A stretch of DNA of 64,000 bases from Planctomycetota bacterium. GTDB taxonomy: Bacteria; Planctomycetota; UBA1135; UBA2386. The DNA is taken from contig CANEYR010000001.1 of the NCBI GenBank assembly GCA_947444055.1, forward strand, positions 94,744-158,743, in the 5' to 3' direction. Made by a program: the position numbers and the translations under genes. A model generated the notes under the pieces. That model did no database searches, had not been told where the DNA came from, and saw nothing but the letters and a program-made list of their open reading frames with translations. This document shows positions 1 through 8,621 of this stretch, piece by piece; positions within the stretch are counted from its first letter, which is position 1; each line of letters opens with the position of its first letter.

Positions 1-754
1 TTTCGTTCTGTTGCTCAGTCAACCAGCGCACGCCCTTGCGCACGACTTGGCGAAAGTGCCCCTGGCGCAGCGTGTTGCCTTCCCCAAGGAACGCCAAGAG
101 GGCGAGGCCGGTGACGCCCACATCGTGGGTGCCGTTGCCGGGGCCTGTGCATGGCTCGCCATCCTTGTCGTGCTTCATGAACTGGTCGGCGTCCCAGTGG
201 CCGTCTTCGTCTTGATGGGCGCGCAACCACTCGAGCCCTCGCCGCACGGCTTTGCTGCCGGCCTCGCCGATCCCGGTGCTCTTCTTCGCCGCTGGGTTGA
301 AGCGCGCGCGGAACGGACCACCTGGTTTGCCAGTGATGCCGGAGGGCGCGCTGCAGTAGACGCCCGGGCCTCTCCCAATCGCGGTACCGCCGCCGTTGTC
401 GCCCGGCATGCTCGCGAGCTCGGCCGCCAACGGATCACCGGTCTCGCTGGCCTCGCTGTCAGTGGCCGCTTCCGGATCAAACGTCAGCTCGTTGGGCACG
501 ATGTCCTCATCCTCCTGCATCTTCGGCACCAGATTGTGGTCGATGATTTCGATTGGCGGCATCTCGACCAGCGGCCGGGCGGCGGTCAGCGTGATCGTGG
601 TCGGCGAGCTGTCGTCAGGTGCTGAGCCATGCTCGAAATAGAGAATGCTCGCCACCGCGATGACGCCAACGTGCAGCAAGATCGCAATCAACAACCATGG
701 CGATCTATGTGCCAGCTTCCGGCCAGCGGTTTCAGTGTGCATGGACGCGTTCAT
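1..754 (-). CDS. Squalene-cyclase/prenyltransferase-repeat protein with N-terminal membrane anchor (3' end outside window)
   Basis: The reading frame is open from an ATG at 754 to the left edge (251 codons, no stop), so the gene is partial. A strong ribosome-binding site (GGAGGAAGG) lies just upstream and fixes the start. Residues about 18-40 form one hydrophobic segment (WLLIAILLHVGVIAVASILYF). An acidic, proline-rich stretch follows, then a Gly-rich linker (about 120-150). From about residue 165 come helical repeats of the prenyltransferase/squalene-oxidase type (RRGLEWLRAHQDEDGHWD, then HDVGVTGLALLAFLG, then RQVVRKGVRWLTEQQ). The hydrophobic anchor plus acidic/Pro linker resembles TonB- or ExbD-like envelope proteins, but no TonB C-terminus is visible. 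Planctomycetes carry many such proteins of unknown substrate. A relative with the same fold is at 15620. Enzymatic cyclase activity is not implied, because no DxDD-type motif is visible in this part. Confidence 0.85.
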   Translation of the reverse strand, partial: MNASMHTETAGRKLAHRSPWLLIAILLHVGVIAVASILYFEHGSAPDDSSPTTITLTAARPLVEMPPIEIIDHNLVPKMQEDEDIVPNELTFDPEAATDSEASETGDPLAAELASMPGDNGGGTAIGRGPGVYCSAPSGITGKPGGPFRARFNPAAKKSTGIGEAGSKAVRRGLEWLRAHQDEDGHWDADQFMKHDKDGEPCTGPGNGTHDVGVTGLALLAFLGEGNTLRQGHFRQVVRKGVRWLTEQQNE

Positions 755-1018
755 CTGCCTTCCTCCAATGAGAGAGCCTCGTCTGCCCAATCGCGCGGGG
801 GTCACGCGCTGGGCATGCGAGTGAGCACGTAGCGCCGACCTTGCAGGTTCAGCCCAGTTGCTCAAACGCGGGCGTTTCGACGCCGCCTTGACGTCTCGCC
901 GCAGCGCCGTTGACGCCGACTTGACCGGCGCCGTCACCCAGCATCACTTCGCACCGACGGGAAGTGGCCTCGAAGCAGCGTGCTCCCAACGAAGCGGCTG
1001 AGTATCGTGCGCCGCCGC
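755..1018. promoter_or_regulatory. Divergent intergenic region with a 6-bp palindrome
   Basis: This 264-base gap separates the minus-strand squalene-cyclase-repeat gene from the plus-strand transporter, so it should hold both promoters. At 864-877 there is a perfect inverted repeat, AAACGC-GG-GCGTTT, which could be an operator half-site pair. TTGAC-like hexamers occur near 889, 910 and 921 on the plus strand, but none has a convincing -10 partner. I see no small gene or RNA here. Confidence 0.3.
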
Positions 1019-2281
1019 ATGGACCGACTGACTGGCTTCGTGGGCATCGCGCTCATCCTTGGCATCGCCTGGTTGGCCAGCAACAACCGCGGCGCCATCA
1101 ACAAGCGACTGGTGTTCAGTGGCATGGGGCTGCAGGTGTTGATTGCGGTGCTGGTGTTGAAGGTCGAGCCGGTGACCAAGTTCTTCCAGTGGCTTGGCAA
1201 AGGCATGGAGCACCTCGAAAGCTTCGCCCGTCAAGGCGCGGCGTTCGTCTACGGCGGCATCGGTGTCAGCACCGGACCTGGTGTGATCGCCGACTATCGC
1301 GGTGGCGGCTTCGTCTTCGCGTTCAACATCACCGCCACGATCATTCTGGTCTGCGTGTTGGTCGCCCTGCTCTACCACTTCGGCATCATGCAGCGCGTCG
1401 TGCAAGTGATCGCCGGCGCCATGAACGCGGTGATGCGCGTCAGTGGTGCCGAAGCCTTGAGCAACGTCGCCAGCGCCTTCGTCGGCCAAGTCGAAGCCCA
1501 GGTGATGGTGCGGCCGTACTTGAAGGGCATGACGCAGAGTGAACTGCTCGCCAGCATGAGCGGCAGCCTCGCCTGCATCGCCGGCGGCATCTTGATCGTC
1601 TATGTCGGCATGGGCACCGCCGCTGGCCTCGACCTCGCGCCGAAGTTGCTCGCCGCCAGTTTGATGGCCGCGCCCGGGGCCCTCGTCATCAGCAAGATCG
1701 TGTGGCCGGAGACGGTCGAGAGCCAAACGATGGGCCGCGTCAAACTCGAGGTGAAGAGCAACTACGTCAACGCCATCGACGCCATCGGCCACGGAGCTGG
1801 CGATGGCTTCAAGATCGCGATGAACGTGATCGCGATGTTGATCGGGTTCCTCGGCTTGATCGCGCTGATCGACTTTGTGCTGGCGTGGATTGGGCACGTG
1901 TTCAACCCCGACTTCCACCTGAGCCTCAATTGGATCTTCGGCCAACTGTTCACGCCGATGGCGTGGTCGATGGGCGTGCCGTCGACGGACGTCACCAACG
2001 TGGCCACGCTGCTCGGCCAGAAACTCACCATCAACGAGTTCGTCGCCTTCCAACATCTCACCGACAAGTCGGTGCCGGTGCTCACCGAGAAGGGACTGAC
2101 CATCGTCAGCTTCGCGATTTGCGGCTTCGCCAACTTCAGCAGTGTCGGCATGCAGATCGGCGGCATTGGCGAACTCGCACCCGAACGGCGCGGCGACCTC
2201 GCGCGGCTAGGCATGAAGGCGCTGTTGTGCGGCACGCTCGCCAGCTACCTGAGCGCCACGATCGCCGGCATTCTGGTCTGA
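1019..2281 (+). CDS. nupC: Concentrative nucleoside transporter (CNT/NupC family)
   Basis: This is a predicted inner-membrane cation-coupled symporter that takes up nucleosides for salvage. It is 420 residues, close to the 400 of E. coli NupC. The decisive motif is the CNT signature G-x-K-x3-NEFVA-F, here GQKLTINEFVAF at about residue 333. Hydrophobic helices span the whole protein. An in-frame GTG lies 13 codons upstream at 980. I chose the ATG at 1019 because the sequence MDRLTGFVGIALI aligns with the known NupC N-terminus (MDR...), although neither start has a good Shine-Dalgarno. The next gene starts 10 bases downstream. Whether it prefers pyrimidines or purines cannot be read from the sequence. 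Confidence 0.9.
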   Translation: MDRLTGFVGIALILGIAWLASNNRGAINKRLVFSGMGLQVLIAVLVLKVEPVTKFFQWLGKGMEHLESFARQGAAFVYGGIGVSTGPGVIADYRGGGFVFAFNITATIILVCVLVALLYHFGIMQRVVQVIAGAMNAVMRVSGAEALSNVASAFVGQVEAQVMVRPYLKGMTQSELLASMSGSLACIAGGILIVYVGMGTAAGLDLAPKLLAASLMAAPGALVISKIVWPETVESQTMGRVKLEVKSNYVNAIDAIGHGAGDGFKIAMNVIAMLIGFLGLIALIDFVLAWIGHVFNPDFHLSLNWIFGQLFTPMAWSMGVPSTDVTNVATLLGQKLTINEFVAFQHLTDKSVPVLTEKGLTIVSFAICGFANFSSVGMQIGGIGELAPERRGDLARLGMKALLCGTLASYLSATIAGILV

Positions 2282-2291
2282 TCACGACGCC

Positions 2292-3002
2292 ATGTTCGGG
2301 TCTGTCCTCATGCGCCTGCGCCACGCCGTGGCCTTCGTGCGCAGCTACTTTCAGATGCAGGTGCTGGCGCAATCGCGGCCGAGTGACCAGCCGCCGGTGC
2401 GCGTCGTCATGCTCAACGGCCGGCTGCGACTCGATGGCCCGACGGTGAACTATTCCTTCGGGACGTTGCACACGATCCTGGCGGCGGCCTTGCAGCAGGT
2501 CGGCATTCGCGAACGGGCACCGCGGTCGGTGTTGCTGCTGGGGCTGGGTGCGGGATCGCTGGTGTCGCTGCTGCGCCGTCAGTTCCACGTCGCCGCACCG
2601 ATCGTCGCCGTCGAGAGCAACGGGGAAATCCTCCGGCTGGCCAAGGCGCACTTTGGGCTCGCCCGCTGGCCCGACCTCGAAATCGTGCAGCAGGATGCCG
2701 TGGCGTTCGTGGCGACGGACACGCGCACGTTTGATCTGGTCGTGGTCGATCTGTTTGTCGATGCCGTCGTGCCATCGGCCTGCCGAGAACGGCCGTTCTT
2801 GCTGGCGGTGCGGCAGCGGCTGTCGCCGCGCGGGTTGTTGCTGTTCAACCTGATTGCCGCGACCGACGTCGACGGGGCTGACCCGCAAGTGCTTGCCGAG
2901 CAATTGCGCCGCGTGTTCTCACTGGTCACCTCGATGGCCATCCGTTCCAACGTCGTCTTCGCCGCCGAGCGAGCGATGCCAGGCACGGACTCGCCGACGT
3001 AG
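2292..3002 (+). CDS. Spermidine-synthase-like / class I SAM-dependent methyltransferase fold protein
   Basis: The 236-residue protein has a Rossmann-type core. A glycine-rich motif I (LLLGLGAGS) lies at about 81-89, an acidic residue ends the next strand (E108), an acidic residue follows at D135 (QQDAVAF), and VVDLF at 151-155 forms the post-II strand. This order is typical of the spermidine-synthase/fused-spermine-synthase family found in many genomes without proven polyamine activity. The polyamine-synthase catalytic Asp pair is not clear (VVDLFVDAVVP), so the substrate is uncertain. The gene follows the nucleoside transporter by 10 bases and probably shares its transcript. A small-molecule aminopropyl- or methyltransferase is the best description. 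Confidence 0.7.
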   Translation: MFGSVLMRLRHAVAFVRSYFQMQVLAQSRPSDQPPVRVVMLNGRLRLDGPTVNYSFGTLHTILAAALQQVGIRERAPRSVLLLGLGAGSLVSLLRRQFHVAAPIVAVESNGEILRLAKAHFGLARWPDLEIVQQDAVAFVATDTRTFDLVVVDLFVDAVVPSACRERPFLLAVRQRLSPRGLLLFNLIAATDVDGADPQVLAEQLRRVFSLVTSMAIRSNVVFAAERAMPGTDSPT

Positions 3003-3024
3003 AACCTGCTGCTACACTGCCGCC

Positions 3025-3486
3025 GTGCTCCAGAACGTCCACGTCCTTGCCGCCGTCGTCGCCATTGCCCTCTGCCTCACCGCCTGCAGCGACCCACCCG
3101 ACGACACCCCGCTCGGCCAGGACTGCGCCAGGATCATGGCCCGTCCAGAAGTCGAGGCCCCGCAGGTGAAGGTCCAGCACGTGTTGTTGGCCTTCGTCGG
3201 CGCCAAGCGCGGCTCGGAGAGCAAGCGCACCTACGCCGAGGCGCGCAGTGCGACGGTCCAGGTGCTGTCGCGGGCGCGTTCGGGGGATGATTTTGCGGCA
3301 TTGGTGAAGCAGCACAGCGGCGACGACGGCGACGGCATCTTCACGCTGACGGCGACCAATCGTGCGGACTTCGCCGTCAACTTCGCCGCCATCTCCTGCC
3401 GTCTCGCCGTCGGGGAAGTGGGCGTCGCCGCGCACCACGCCAGCAAGAGCCCGTTTGGTTGGCACGTCATCAAGCGGCTTGAATGA
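3025..3486 (+). CDS. Parvulin-type (PpiC/rotamase) peptidyl-prolyl isomerase lipoprotein
   Basis: The 153-residue product begins with a lipoprotein signal: a hydrophobic stretch ending in LTAC at residues 18-21, with Cys21 followed by SDPPDD. From about residue 45 it matches the PpiC rotamase domain: VQHVLLAF, then an alpha-helical stretch with AEARSATVQVLSRARSGDDFAALV, HSGDDGD, and a terminal PFGWHVIKRLE. It should act as a periplasmic chaperone anchored to a membrane. I set the start at a GTG (3025) because it places the signal peptide correctly; the open frame extends further upstream without a plausible start. It begins 22 bases after the preceding gene. Confidence 0.8.
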   Translation: MLQNVHVLAAVVAIALCLTACSDPPDDTPLGQDCARIMARPEVEAPQVKVQHVLLAFVGAKRGSESKRTYAEARSATVQVLSRARSGDDFAALVKQHSGDDGDGIFTLTATNRADFAVNFAAISCRLAVGEVGVAAHHASKSPFGWHVIKRLE

Positions 3487-3577
3487 GACGCGCGCGCGGC
3501 TCGGCGAAGGAACTTCAAAGAACGGCGACTATCGCCGCACCACGAGCGTCGTTACCATCCGCCACCTTGTCGCAGCC

Positions 3578-4027
3578 ATGAGTCGAACGACCGCCGAGGC
3601 TCCGTCGCACTTCCCCCACTGGGTCGCCCTGGGCAGCCTCGCGTTCGTGCTTTGGACCTACTTTGGCAACACGGTGCCAGCCCTGCAGGAACAAGCGGAC
3701 CTGCGCAACTACGCGACCGACCTGCAAAGCCTCAAAGCCCGCTACGACGCCCTGATCCAAGAGGCGCGCCTGGGGGTCGGCCCCAACGCCCACTACGACC
3801 TGCAAGCGCTGCTCGTCGCCATCGACCAGAAGGGCTTCACGCCGCTCGAACTCGCCTTGCATCACCCGGAGTTGCAGAGCCTGCCCCCCGTCGACGACGA
3901 CACGGGCGAAACCCCAGAGTCGGCCCAACAAGAATTCGCCCGTCCAGAAGGCGCCCGTCCAGAAGCCGCCCGTCCAGAAGGCACTGCCCCGCTGCCGACG
4001 GCGCCACCCCCCCGCACTTCCCGGTGA
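3578..4027 (+). CDS. Small single-pass membrane protein with ARPEG repeats
   Basis: I do not recognise a family. The 149-residue product starts at ATG 3578. It has one hydrophobic segment (about 14-32, WVALGSLAFVLWTYFG), a helical and probably coiled-coil stretch (36-66, ALQEQADLRNYATDLQSLKA), and a low-complexity acidic/proline tail. The tail carries three 5-residue units at 121-135 (ARPEG, ARPEA, ARPEG), encoded by a 15-bp tandem repeat. It lies 91 bases after the parvulin lipoprotein and 133 bases before moxR, so it could be the first gene of the large downstream operon or a separate unit. A longer in-frame extension back to 3362 overlaps the previous gene and looks spurious. Confidence 0.6.
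   Translation: MSRTTAEAPSHFPHWVALGSLAFVLWTYFGNTVPALQEQADLRNYATDLQSLKARYDALIQEARLGVGPNAHYDLQALLVAIDQKGFTPLELALHHPELQSLPPVDDDTGETPESAQQEFARPEGARPEAARPEGTAPLPTAPPPRTSR
3938..3982. repeat. 15-bp tandem repeat, 3 units, in-frame
   Basis: Three consecutive 15-base units GCCCGTCCAGAAGSC (S is G or C) lie at 3938-3952, 3953-3967 and 3968-3982. They encode ARPEG/ARPEA/ARPEG in the tail of the small membrane protein. One mismatch separates the units, so the expansion looks recent. Other 13-15-bp repeats in the window have unrelated unit sequences. Confidence 0.95.
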
Positions 4028-4160
4028 AGTTTCTTCGCCCGGGCGCGTCCTATGCGGGCGCCAGCATCCTCAGCAGGATTCCCCCGCACCTGACCCCGCG
4101 GCCACGTAAACATGCCGCGCCATCGCCTTCCCCTCTGAGCCGTCTGTACCCAAACACGCC

Positions 4161-5216
4161 ATGAGCAACGAAGCCACTCCGAAGGACCTCGAACAGGTCG
4201 ACAAGCTGCGCCGCGCCTATGCCTCCATGAAGGAGGAGATCAAGAAGGTCATCGTCGGCCAGGACCATGTCGTCGACGAACTGTTCATGGCGCTGTTCTG
4301 CCGCGGCCATTGCCTCTTGATCGGCGTGCCCGGCCTCGCCAAGACGCTGCTGATCTCGACGCTGGCGCGCGTGCTGTCGCTTGGTTTCAAGCGCATCCAG
4401 TTCACGCCCGACCTGATGCCGAGCGACATCACCGGCACCGAGATCATCCAGGAGGACAAGGCGAGTGGCCGCCGCGAGTTCAAGTTCCTGCCGGGGCCGA
4501 TCTTCTCGAACGTGATCTTGGCGGACGAAATCAACCGCACGCCGCCGAAGACTCAGGCTGCCCTGCTCGAGGCCATGCAGGAGTACCAAGTCACCGTCGC
4601 CGGCCATCGGCACGAACTGCAAAAGCCGTTCTTCGTGTTGGCAACGCAGAACCCGATTGAACAAGAGGGCACCTATCCACTGCCCGAAGCCCAGCTCGAC
4701 CGCTTCATGTTCATGGTGAAGGTCGACTACCCAAGTGCGGCCGAGGAACGCGAGATCCTGCGCCGAACGACCGAGGACCGCACCACCGAGATCAAGGCCG
4801 TGCTCGGCGCCGAGGAGATCTTCGCGCTGCAGGCGATCGTGCGCCGGGTGCCGATCGCCGACGCCGTGCTTGAGTACGCGCTGCGCTTGACGCGCCAAAC
4901 GCGGCTCACCACCGGCGAAGCCCCAGAGTGGATCAAGGAGTGGCTGCAATGGGGCGCTGGCCCGCGCGCCAGCCAAAACTTGGTGCTCGGCGCCAAGGCG
5001 CATGCGCTGCTGCAAGGTCGCTTCTACGTCGCCGCCGAGGACATTCGCGCCGTTGCGAAGCCCGTGCTGCGCCATCGCTTGATCACCAGTTTTGCGGCCG
5101 AAGCCGATGGCATCACGACCGACAAGGTCGTTGACCGGTTGCTGGCGGAGACGCCTGCCAACGAGAGCCAAGCGCTCGCCGACGGCAAGCTGCCCAAGGT
5201 CATCTCGCAAGGGTGA
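4161..5216 (+). CDS. moxR: MoxR-family AAA+ ATPase
   Basis: This 351-residue AAA+ protein has a Walker A motif GVPGLAKT (55-62), Walker [10 protein letters not shown] (118-126), sensor 1 LATQNP (160-165), and the AAA lid with the arginine-rich helices typical of MoxR. MoxR ATPases act as chaperones that assemble or activate partner complexes, usually with VWA-domain proteins. Here the next three genes are a DUF58 protein and two VWA proteins, which is the classical MoxR gene neighbourhood (Bat-type operons). The start ATG at 4161 gives a family-length protein. Its stop codon lies inside a long perfect inverted repeat (5207-5247), which may reduce read-through into the downstream genes. Confidence 0.95.
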   Translation: MSNEATPKDLEQVDKLRRAYASMKEEIKKVIVGQDHVVDELFMALFCRGHCLLIGVPGLAKTLLISTLARVLSLGFKRIQFTPDLMPSDITGTEIIQEDKASGRREFKFLPGPIFSNVILADEINRTPPKTQAALLEAMQEYQVTVAGHRHELQKPFFVLATQNPIEQEGTYPLPEAQLDRFMFMVKVDYPSAAEEREILRRTTEDRTTEIKAVLGAEEIFALQAIVRRVPIADAVLEYALRLTRQTRLTTGEAPEWIKEWLQWGAGPRASQNLVLGAKAHALLQGRFYVAAEDIRAVAKPVLRHRLITSFAAEADGITTDKVVDRLLAETPANESQALADGKLPKVISQG

Positions 5217-5247
5217 CGTGCGGCGCCGCGCCGCACGTCACCCTTGC
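5207..5247 (+). terminator. 19-bp perfect hairpin spanning the moxR stop codon
   Basis: Bases 5207-5225 (GCAAGGGTGACGTGCGGCG) and 5229-5247 are perfect reverse complements with a 3-base loop (CCG). The TGA stop of moxR lies in the left arm. No T-run follows, so it is not a classical intrinsic terminator. It may be a partial terminator, an RNA-processing site, or a stabiliser of the upstream mRNA end. Confidence 0.5.
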
Positions 5248-5288
5248 CATTTCCCGCTGGCCTAGCCGATGACAACACGGTGATGCGA

Positions 5289-5397
5289 GAACAACGGGCG
5301 GCACGGCCAGCGGTGCGGCGGGCGGTGAGGGTAGAACAACGGGCGGTGACTGCGCAGCTCGCTTCGCTTCGCATGGTTCGCTGCGCAGCTCGCTTCG
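5289..5397. repeat. Short direct and inverted repeats in the moxR-DUF58 gap
   Basis: The 216-base gap between moxR and the DUF58 gene holds two pairs of direct repeats: GAACAACGGGCGG at 5289-5301 and 5334-5346 (45 bases apart), and CTGCGCAGCTCGCTTCG at 5350-5366 and 5381-5397. TGCGCAGC (5351-5358) and GCTGCGCA (5380-5387) are also inverted relative to each other and could fold as a hairpin. No gene is visible here. It is the longest break in an otherwise tightly packed run. Confidence 0.75.
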
Positions 5398-5432
5398 GTT
5401 CGGCTCCTTTTGCCTCTTCCTGATCTACAGCC

Positions 5433-6347
5433 ATGACCGAGATTCCTACTGACTACCTTGACCCGCGCGTGCTGAACAAAGTCAGCCGCCTGGAGCTGCG
5501 TGCGCGGCTTGTCGTCGAGGGGTTTGTTACTGGCATGCACAAGTCGCCGTATCGCGGCTTCTCGGTCGAGTTCGCGCAGCACCGCGAGTACGTGCCGGGC
5601 GATGACCTGCGCCACTTGGACTGGAAGATCTTCGCGAAGGCCGATCGCTTCGTGATCAAGCAGTACGAGGAAGAGACCAATTTGCGCGCGCACCTGTTCC
5701 TCGACCAGAGCGAGTCGATGAACTACGGCCACGACGGCGGCATGCCCAAGTTCGATTACGGCGCCACCGCGTGTGCGTCGCTTGCCTACTTGATCCAGCA
5801 GCAGGCGGATGCGGTGGGCCTGACCTTGTTCGACGAGAAGGTCGTGAAGCAGGTGCCCCCTTCGAACACCCGCGCCAGCCTCGGCAATCTCTTCGGCGCG
5901 CTCGAGCAAGCGAAGGCGCGGCTGCAGAAGACCAAAGTCGCGACCGTGCTGCACGACCTCGCCAGCCAACTGCGCCAGCGCGGCATGGTGCTGATCTTCA
6001 GCGACCTGTTCGACCAGCCGACCGAAGTGCTGAAGGGGCTGCGAGAGATCGCCAGCCGTGGCCACGACGTCGTGGTGTTCCACATGTTCGACCGCGACGA
6101 GGTCGAGTTCCCCTTCGAACGCATGACCTTGTTCCAAGGCATGGAGCAGATGCCGGAGCTGCTGTGCGACCCGAAGTCGCTGCGCGATGCCTACCTCGCC
6201 GAGGTCGAAGGCTTCGCCGACAAGATTCGCAAGGGCTGCTTGGCGCAGCGCATCGACTACGTGCGCGTCGTCAACAACATGCCGCTCGACGTGATCCTGA
6301 CTTCCTATCTGAGCGCTCGCTCCGCGCGCGCCAAGCGCCGCAAGTAA
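5433..6347 (+). CDS. DUF58 domain protein (MoxR-associated)
   Basis: The 304-residue soluble protein shows the DUF58 core at about 43-85 (FSVEFAQHREYVPGDDLRHLDWK, then FVIKQYEEE). It runs on into a VWA-like fold with an altered metal-site motif DQSES (91-95). DUF58 proteins regularly accompany MoxR ATPases and are thought to be part of the client or adaptor complex. It is followed by the first membrane VWA gene after 6 bases, so co-translation is likely. No signal peptide or membrane segment is visible, so it should face the cytoplasm. The biochemical function of DUF58 is unknown. Confidence 0.9.
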   Translation: MTEIPTDYLDPRVLNKVSRLELRARLVVEGFVTGMHKSPYRGFSVEFAQHREYVPGDDLRHLDWKIFAKADRFVIKQYEEETNLRAHLFLDQSESMNYGHDGGMPKFDYGATACASLAYLIQQQADAVGLTLFDEKVVKQVPPSNTRASLGNLFGALEQAKARLQKTKVATVLHDLASQLRQRGMVLIFSDLFDQPTEVLKGLREIASRGHDVVVFHMFDRDEVEFPFERMTLFQGMEQMPELLCDPKSLRDAYLAEVEGFADKIRKGCLAQRIDYVRVVNNMPLDVILTSYLSARSARAKRRK

Positions 6348-6353
6348 GGTCGC

Positions 6354-8618
6354 GTGCAGTTCCTCAACCCAGCTCTGGTGGCCGGCACGCTGTTGTTCGC
6401 CGTGCCCCTGGTCATCCATCTGCTCAATCGGCAGCGCCACAAGACGCGCCCGTGGGCGGCGATGGAGTTCTTGCTGCGCGCTTACCAAAAGCAGCGCAAT
6501 CGGCTGCGCAACGAGAACCTGCTGCTGCTGCTGCTGCGGTGCCTGGTGCCGATCTTGTTGGCGCTGGCGATCGCGCGCCCGTTTTTGCAGCAGGCGGCGG
6601 GCTTGTTGGCCGGTGCTGGCACCGTGCACCACGTCGTCGTCATCGATGGCAGCTACAGCATGGGTCTGCGCCAAGACGGCAGCAACAGCTCGTTCGAACG
6701 CGCGCGCGCCCTGGTCGGTCGGCTGCTCGATCGCTGGGAACAGAAACCGAATCAGACCGACAAGGTGACCTTGGTGATGGCGGGCGTACGGCCGCGCTTC
6801 CTCGTGCGCGGCGACCTCAACCTCGCCAGCGTGCGCGGCCAATGGTCGCAGCTGCAGAAGCCCGAAGATGGTGCGGCCGAACTCGGCGACGCTCTGCAAC
6901 AAGTCGTCGAAGCGATCGAAGAGGCGAACGATCCGGACGTGCGTGTCTACGTGCTGACCGACATGCAAGTGCGTTCGCTCGGCAAGGCGGTGCAGGCCTC
7001 CGACCAACTGCCCACCGCGGAACTGACCGACACCGCGCGCGACATGGTCGAGCGGCTCACCAAGCGCGCCGGCACCGAGTTGCACTGGATCGACACGGGG
7101 CCGTTCGCCGCGAGCCGCCTGGGTGGCGTTGCGGACAACGTGCAGATCACCGAACTGCGCATCGCGCAACCCGCCGCGGTGCTGCGCACGCCGATCGATG
7201 TCGTCGCCACCGTCAAGAACCGCGGCCAGGCCGCGGCCAATTGCGAAGTGACCTTGGAGATCGACGGCGGCGAGCCGATGCGCAAACTGATCGTGGTGCC
7301 GCCCGGCGGCGAAGGCGAAGCGGACTTCCAGGTGGTGTTCCGCGAAGGTGGGCGGCGACGGCTGCGCGCGTCGTTGCAAGGCGACTCGCTGCTGGCGGAC
7401 GACGAACGCTTCGTCACGGTCGAAGTGCGCGACCGCATTCGGGTGCTGCTCGTCGATGGCGAAGCCGGTGGCGACCCGCTGCAGGCCTATCGCTACGTCT
7501 GGCAGATGATCGATCCCGATCCCACCACGCTGCCGACGTTCGCCATCGAAGCCGTCGACATCGTGACCTTCCTCGGTGGGCAGTGCACGCCGAAGGACTA
7601 CGACGTGACGGTGCTCGCCGATGTCGAGCGCCTCAATGAACGCACGACCCAGGGCCTGCTCGAAGCCCTGCAAGCGGGCCGCGGGCTGTTCGTGGCGCTC
7701 GGCGAACGCGCCGATGCGAGCAGCTACAACCTGCATCTGCACGGTGCGGGCGACGGGCCACAGCCGTTCCGCTTGCTGCAGAAACAAGGTGGCGCCGTGG
7801 GCAGTTCCGACAGCCGCACCGCGACGTTGCTGGCACCCGAGCACCCGCTGCTGCGCGAATACCAGGAAGAGGTCTACCGCGAAGTGCTGCAAGCGGTGCC
7901 GTTCTGGCGGTGGCACGGGGTTGCCCCCGACCCGATGGCGACCGATGCCGTGGTCCTCGCCAGACTGACCGATCCCGACCGCACGCCGCTGCTGGTCGCG
8001 CGCCCGTTCGCGGAAGGCAAAGTCGTGTTCTTGATGTCGACGTTCGCCTCAGAGTTCAAGGCCGACCGGTGGAACCGCTTGAACGACCCGATGGTGGCGC
8101 TGCCCTTGTTGTATGGCGCGCTGCAGTGGCTGGCCTTGCCGTCGGTGGATCCGTTCCTGACCGAAGTTGGCGCCGAACTCTCGTGCTCGCTGCCGGCCCG
8201 GCCCGACACCATCGAAGTGCTGCGCCCCGAGCGCGATGGTCGGCCAAAGGCTCCACTCGCCGAAGACCCAGCACCGTTGCCCGGCGGGCGCTATCGCTTG
8301 GGCCCACTGCCCGACACCGCCTTCGCCGGCTTCTACGTCTTCGACCTCGTGCTCGATCGGCCGACCGGCAAGGAAGCGATGGTGGTGCCGTTCGCCGTCA
8401 ACGTCGCGCCCGACGAAGGCGATCTGCGTTTCCTGGCGCATGACGAAGCGAAGAAGTCCCTTGGTCTGGCGCGCATTCTCGACGGCTTGCCCGAAGTGGC
8501 CGAGGCCGCGGACGACCCGGATCGCAGCGACCTCGGCCCGACGCTGCTGTTGTTGACCTTGCTGTTCGTGCTCAGCGAAGCGGCGTTGGCGCGCTACGTC
8601 TCGGTGCGCCGGAGCTGA
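6354..8618 (+). CDS. BatA-type membrane protein with VWA-like domain
   Basis: The start is a GTG at 6354, 6 bases after the DUF58 stop. The N-terminus is the BatA/aerotolerance-regulator signature (QFLNPALVAGTLLFAVPLVIHLL, then RPWAAMEFLLRA), with membrane segments at about 8-23 and 55-77. A VWA-like domain follows from about 92 with the metal-site motif DGSYS (98-102). A beta-rich region at about 250-380 (QAAANCEVTLEIDGG) resembles CARDB or Ig-like adhesion modules. The middle-to-late part looks like a class I glutamine-amidotransferase-like fold without a clear catalytic Cys. A final membrane helix lies near 725-745. At 754 residues it is much longer than BatA of Bacteroidetes. It is probably a membrane receptor or scaffold acted on by the MoxR ATPase. 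Confidence 0.85.
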   Translation: MQFLNPALVAGTLLFAVPLVIHLLNRQRHKTRPWAAMEFLLRAYQKQRNRLRNENLLLLLLRCLVPILLALAIARPFLQQAAGLLAGAGTVHHVVVIDGSYSMGLRQDGSNSSFERARALVGRLLDRWEQKPNQTDKVTLVMAGVRPRFLVRGDLNLASVRGQWSQLQKPEDGAAELGDALQQVVEAIEEANDPDVRVYVLTDMQVRSLGKAVQASDQLPTAELTDTARDMVERLTKRAGTELHWIDTGPFAASRLGGVADNVQITELRIAQPAAVLRTPIDVVATVKNRGQAAANCEVTLEIDGGEPMRKLIVVPPGGEGEADFQVVFREGGRRRLRASLQGDSLLADDERFVTVEVRDRIRVLLVDGEAGGDPLQAYRYVWQMIDPDPTTLPTFAIEAVDIVTFLGGQCTPKDYDVTVLADVERLNERTTQGLLEALQAGRGLFVALGERADASSYNLHLHGAGDGPQPFRLLQKQGGAVGSSDSRTATLLAPEHPLLREYQEEVYREVLQAVPFWRWHGVAPDPMATDAVVLARLTDPDRTPLLVARPFAEGKVVFLMSTFASEFKADRWNRLNDPMVALPLLYGALQWLALPSVDPFLTEVGAELSCSLPARPDTIEVLRPERDGRPKAPLAEDPAPLPGGRYRLGPLPDTAFAGFYVFDLVLDRPTGKEAMVVPFAVNVAPDEGDLRFLAHDEAKKSLGLARILDGLPEVAEAADDPDRSDLGPTLLLLTLLFVLSEAALARYVSVRRS

Positions 8619-8621
8619 TCG

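Noticed and set aside
980..1018. Upstream GTG start for the nucleoside transporter
   Set aside because: It adds residues with no counterpart in NupC; the ATG at 1019 matches the known N-terminus, although neither start has a strong ribosome-binding site.
5262..7916. 884-codon open frame on the minus strand over DUF58 and the first VWA gene
   Set aside because: Its translation is rich in H, R, Q and A with no domain, and the plus-strand genes on the same bases have clear family motifs. It arises from high GC at third positions.
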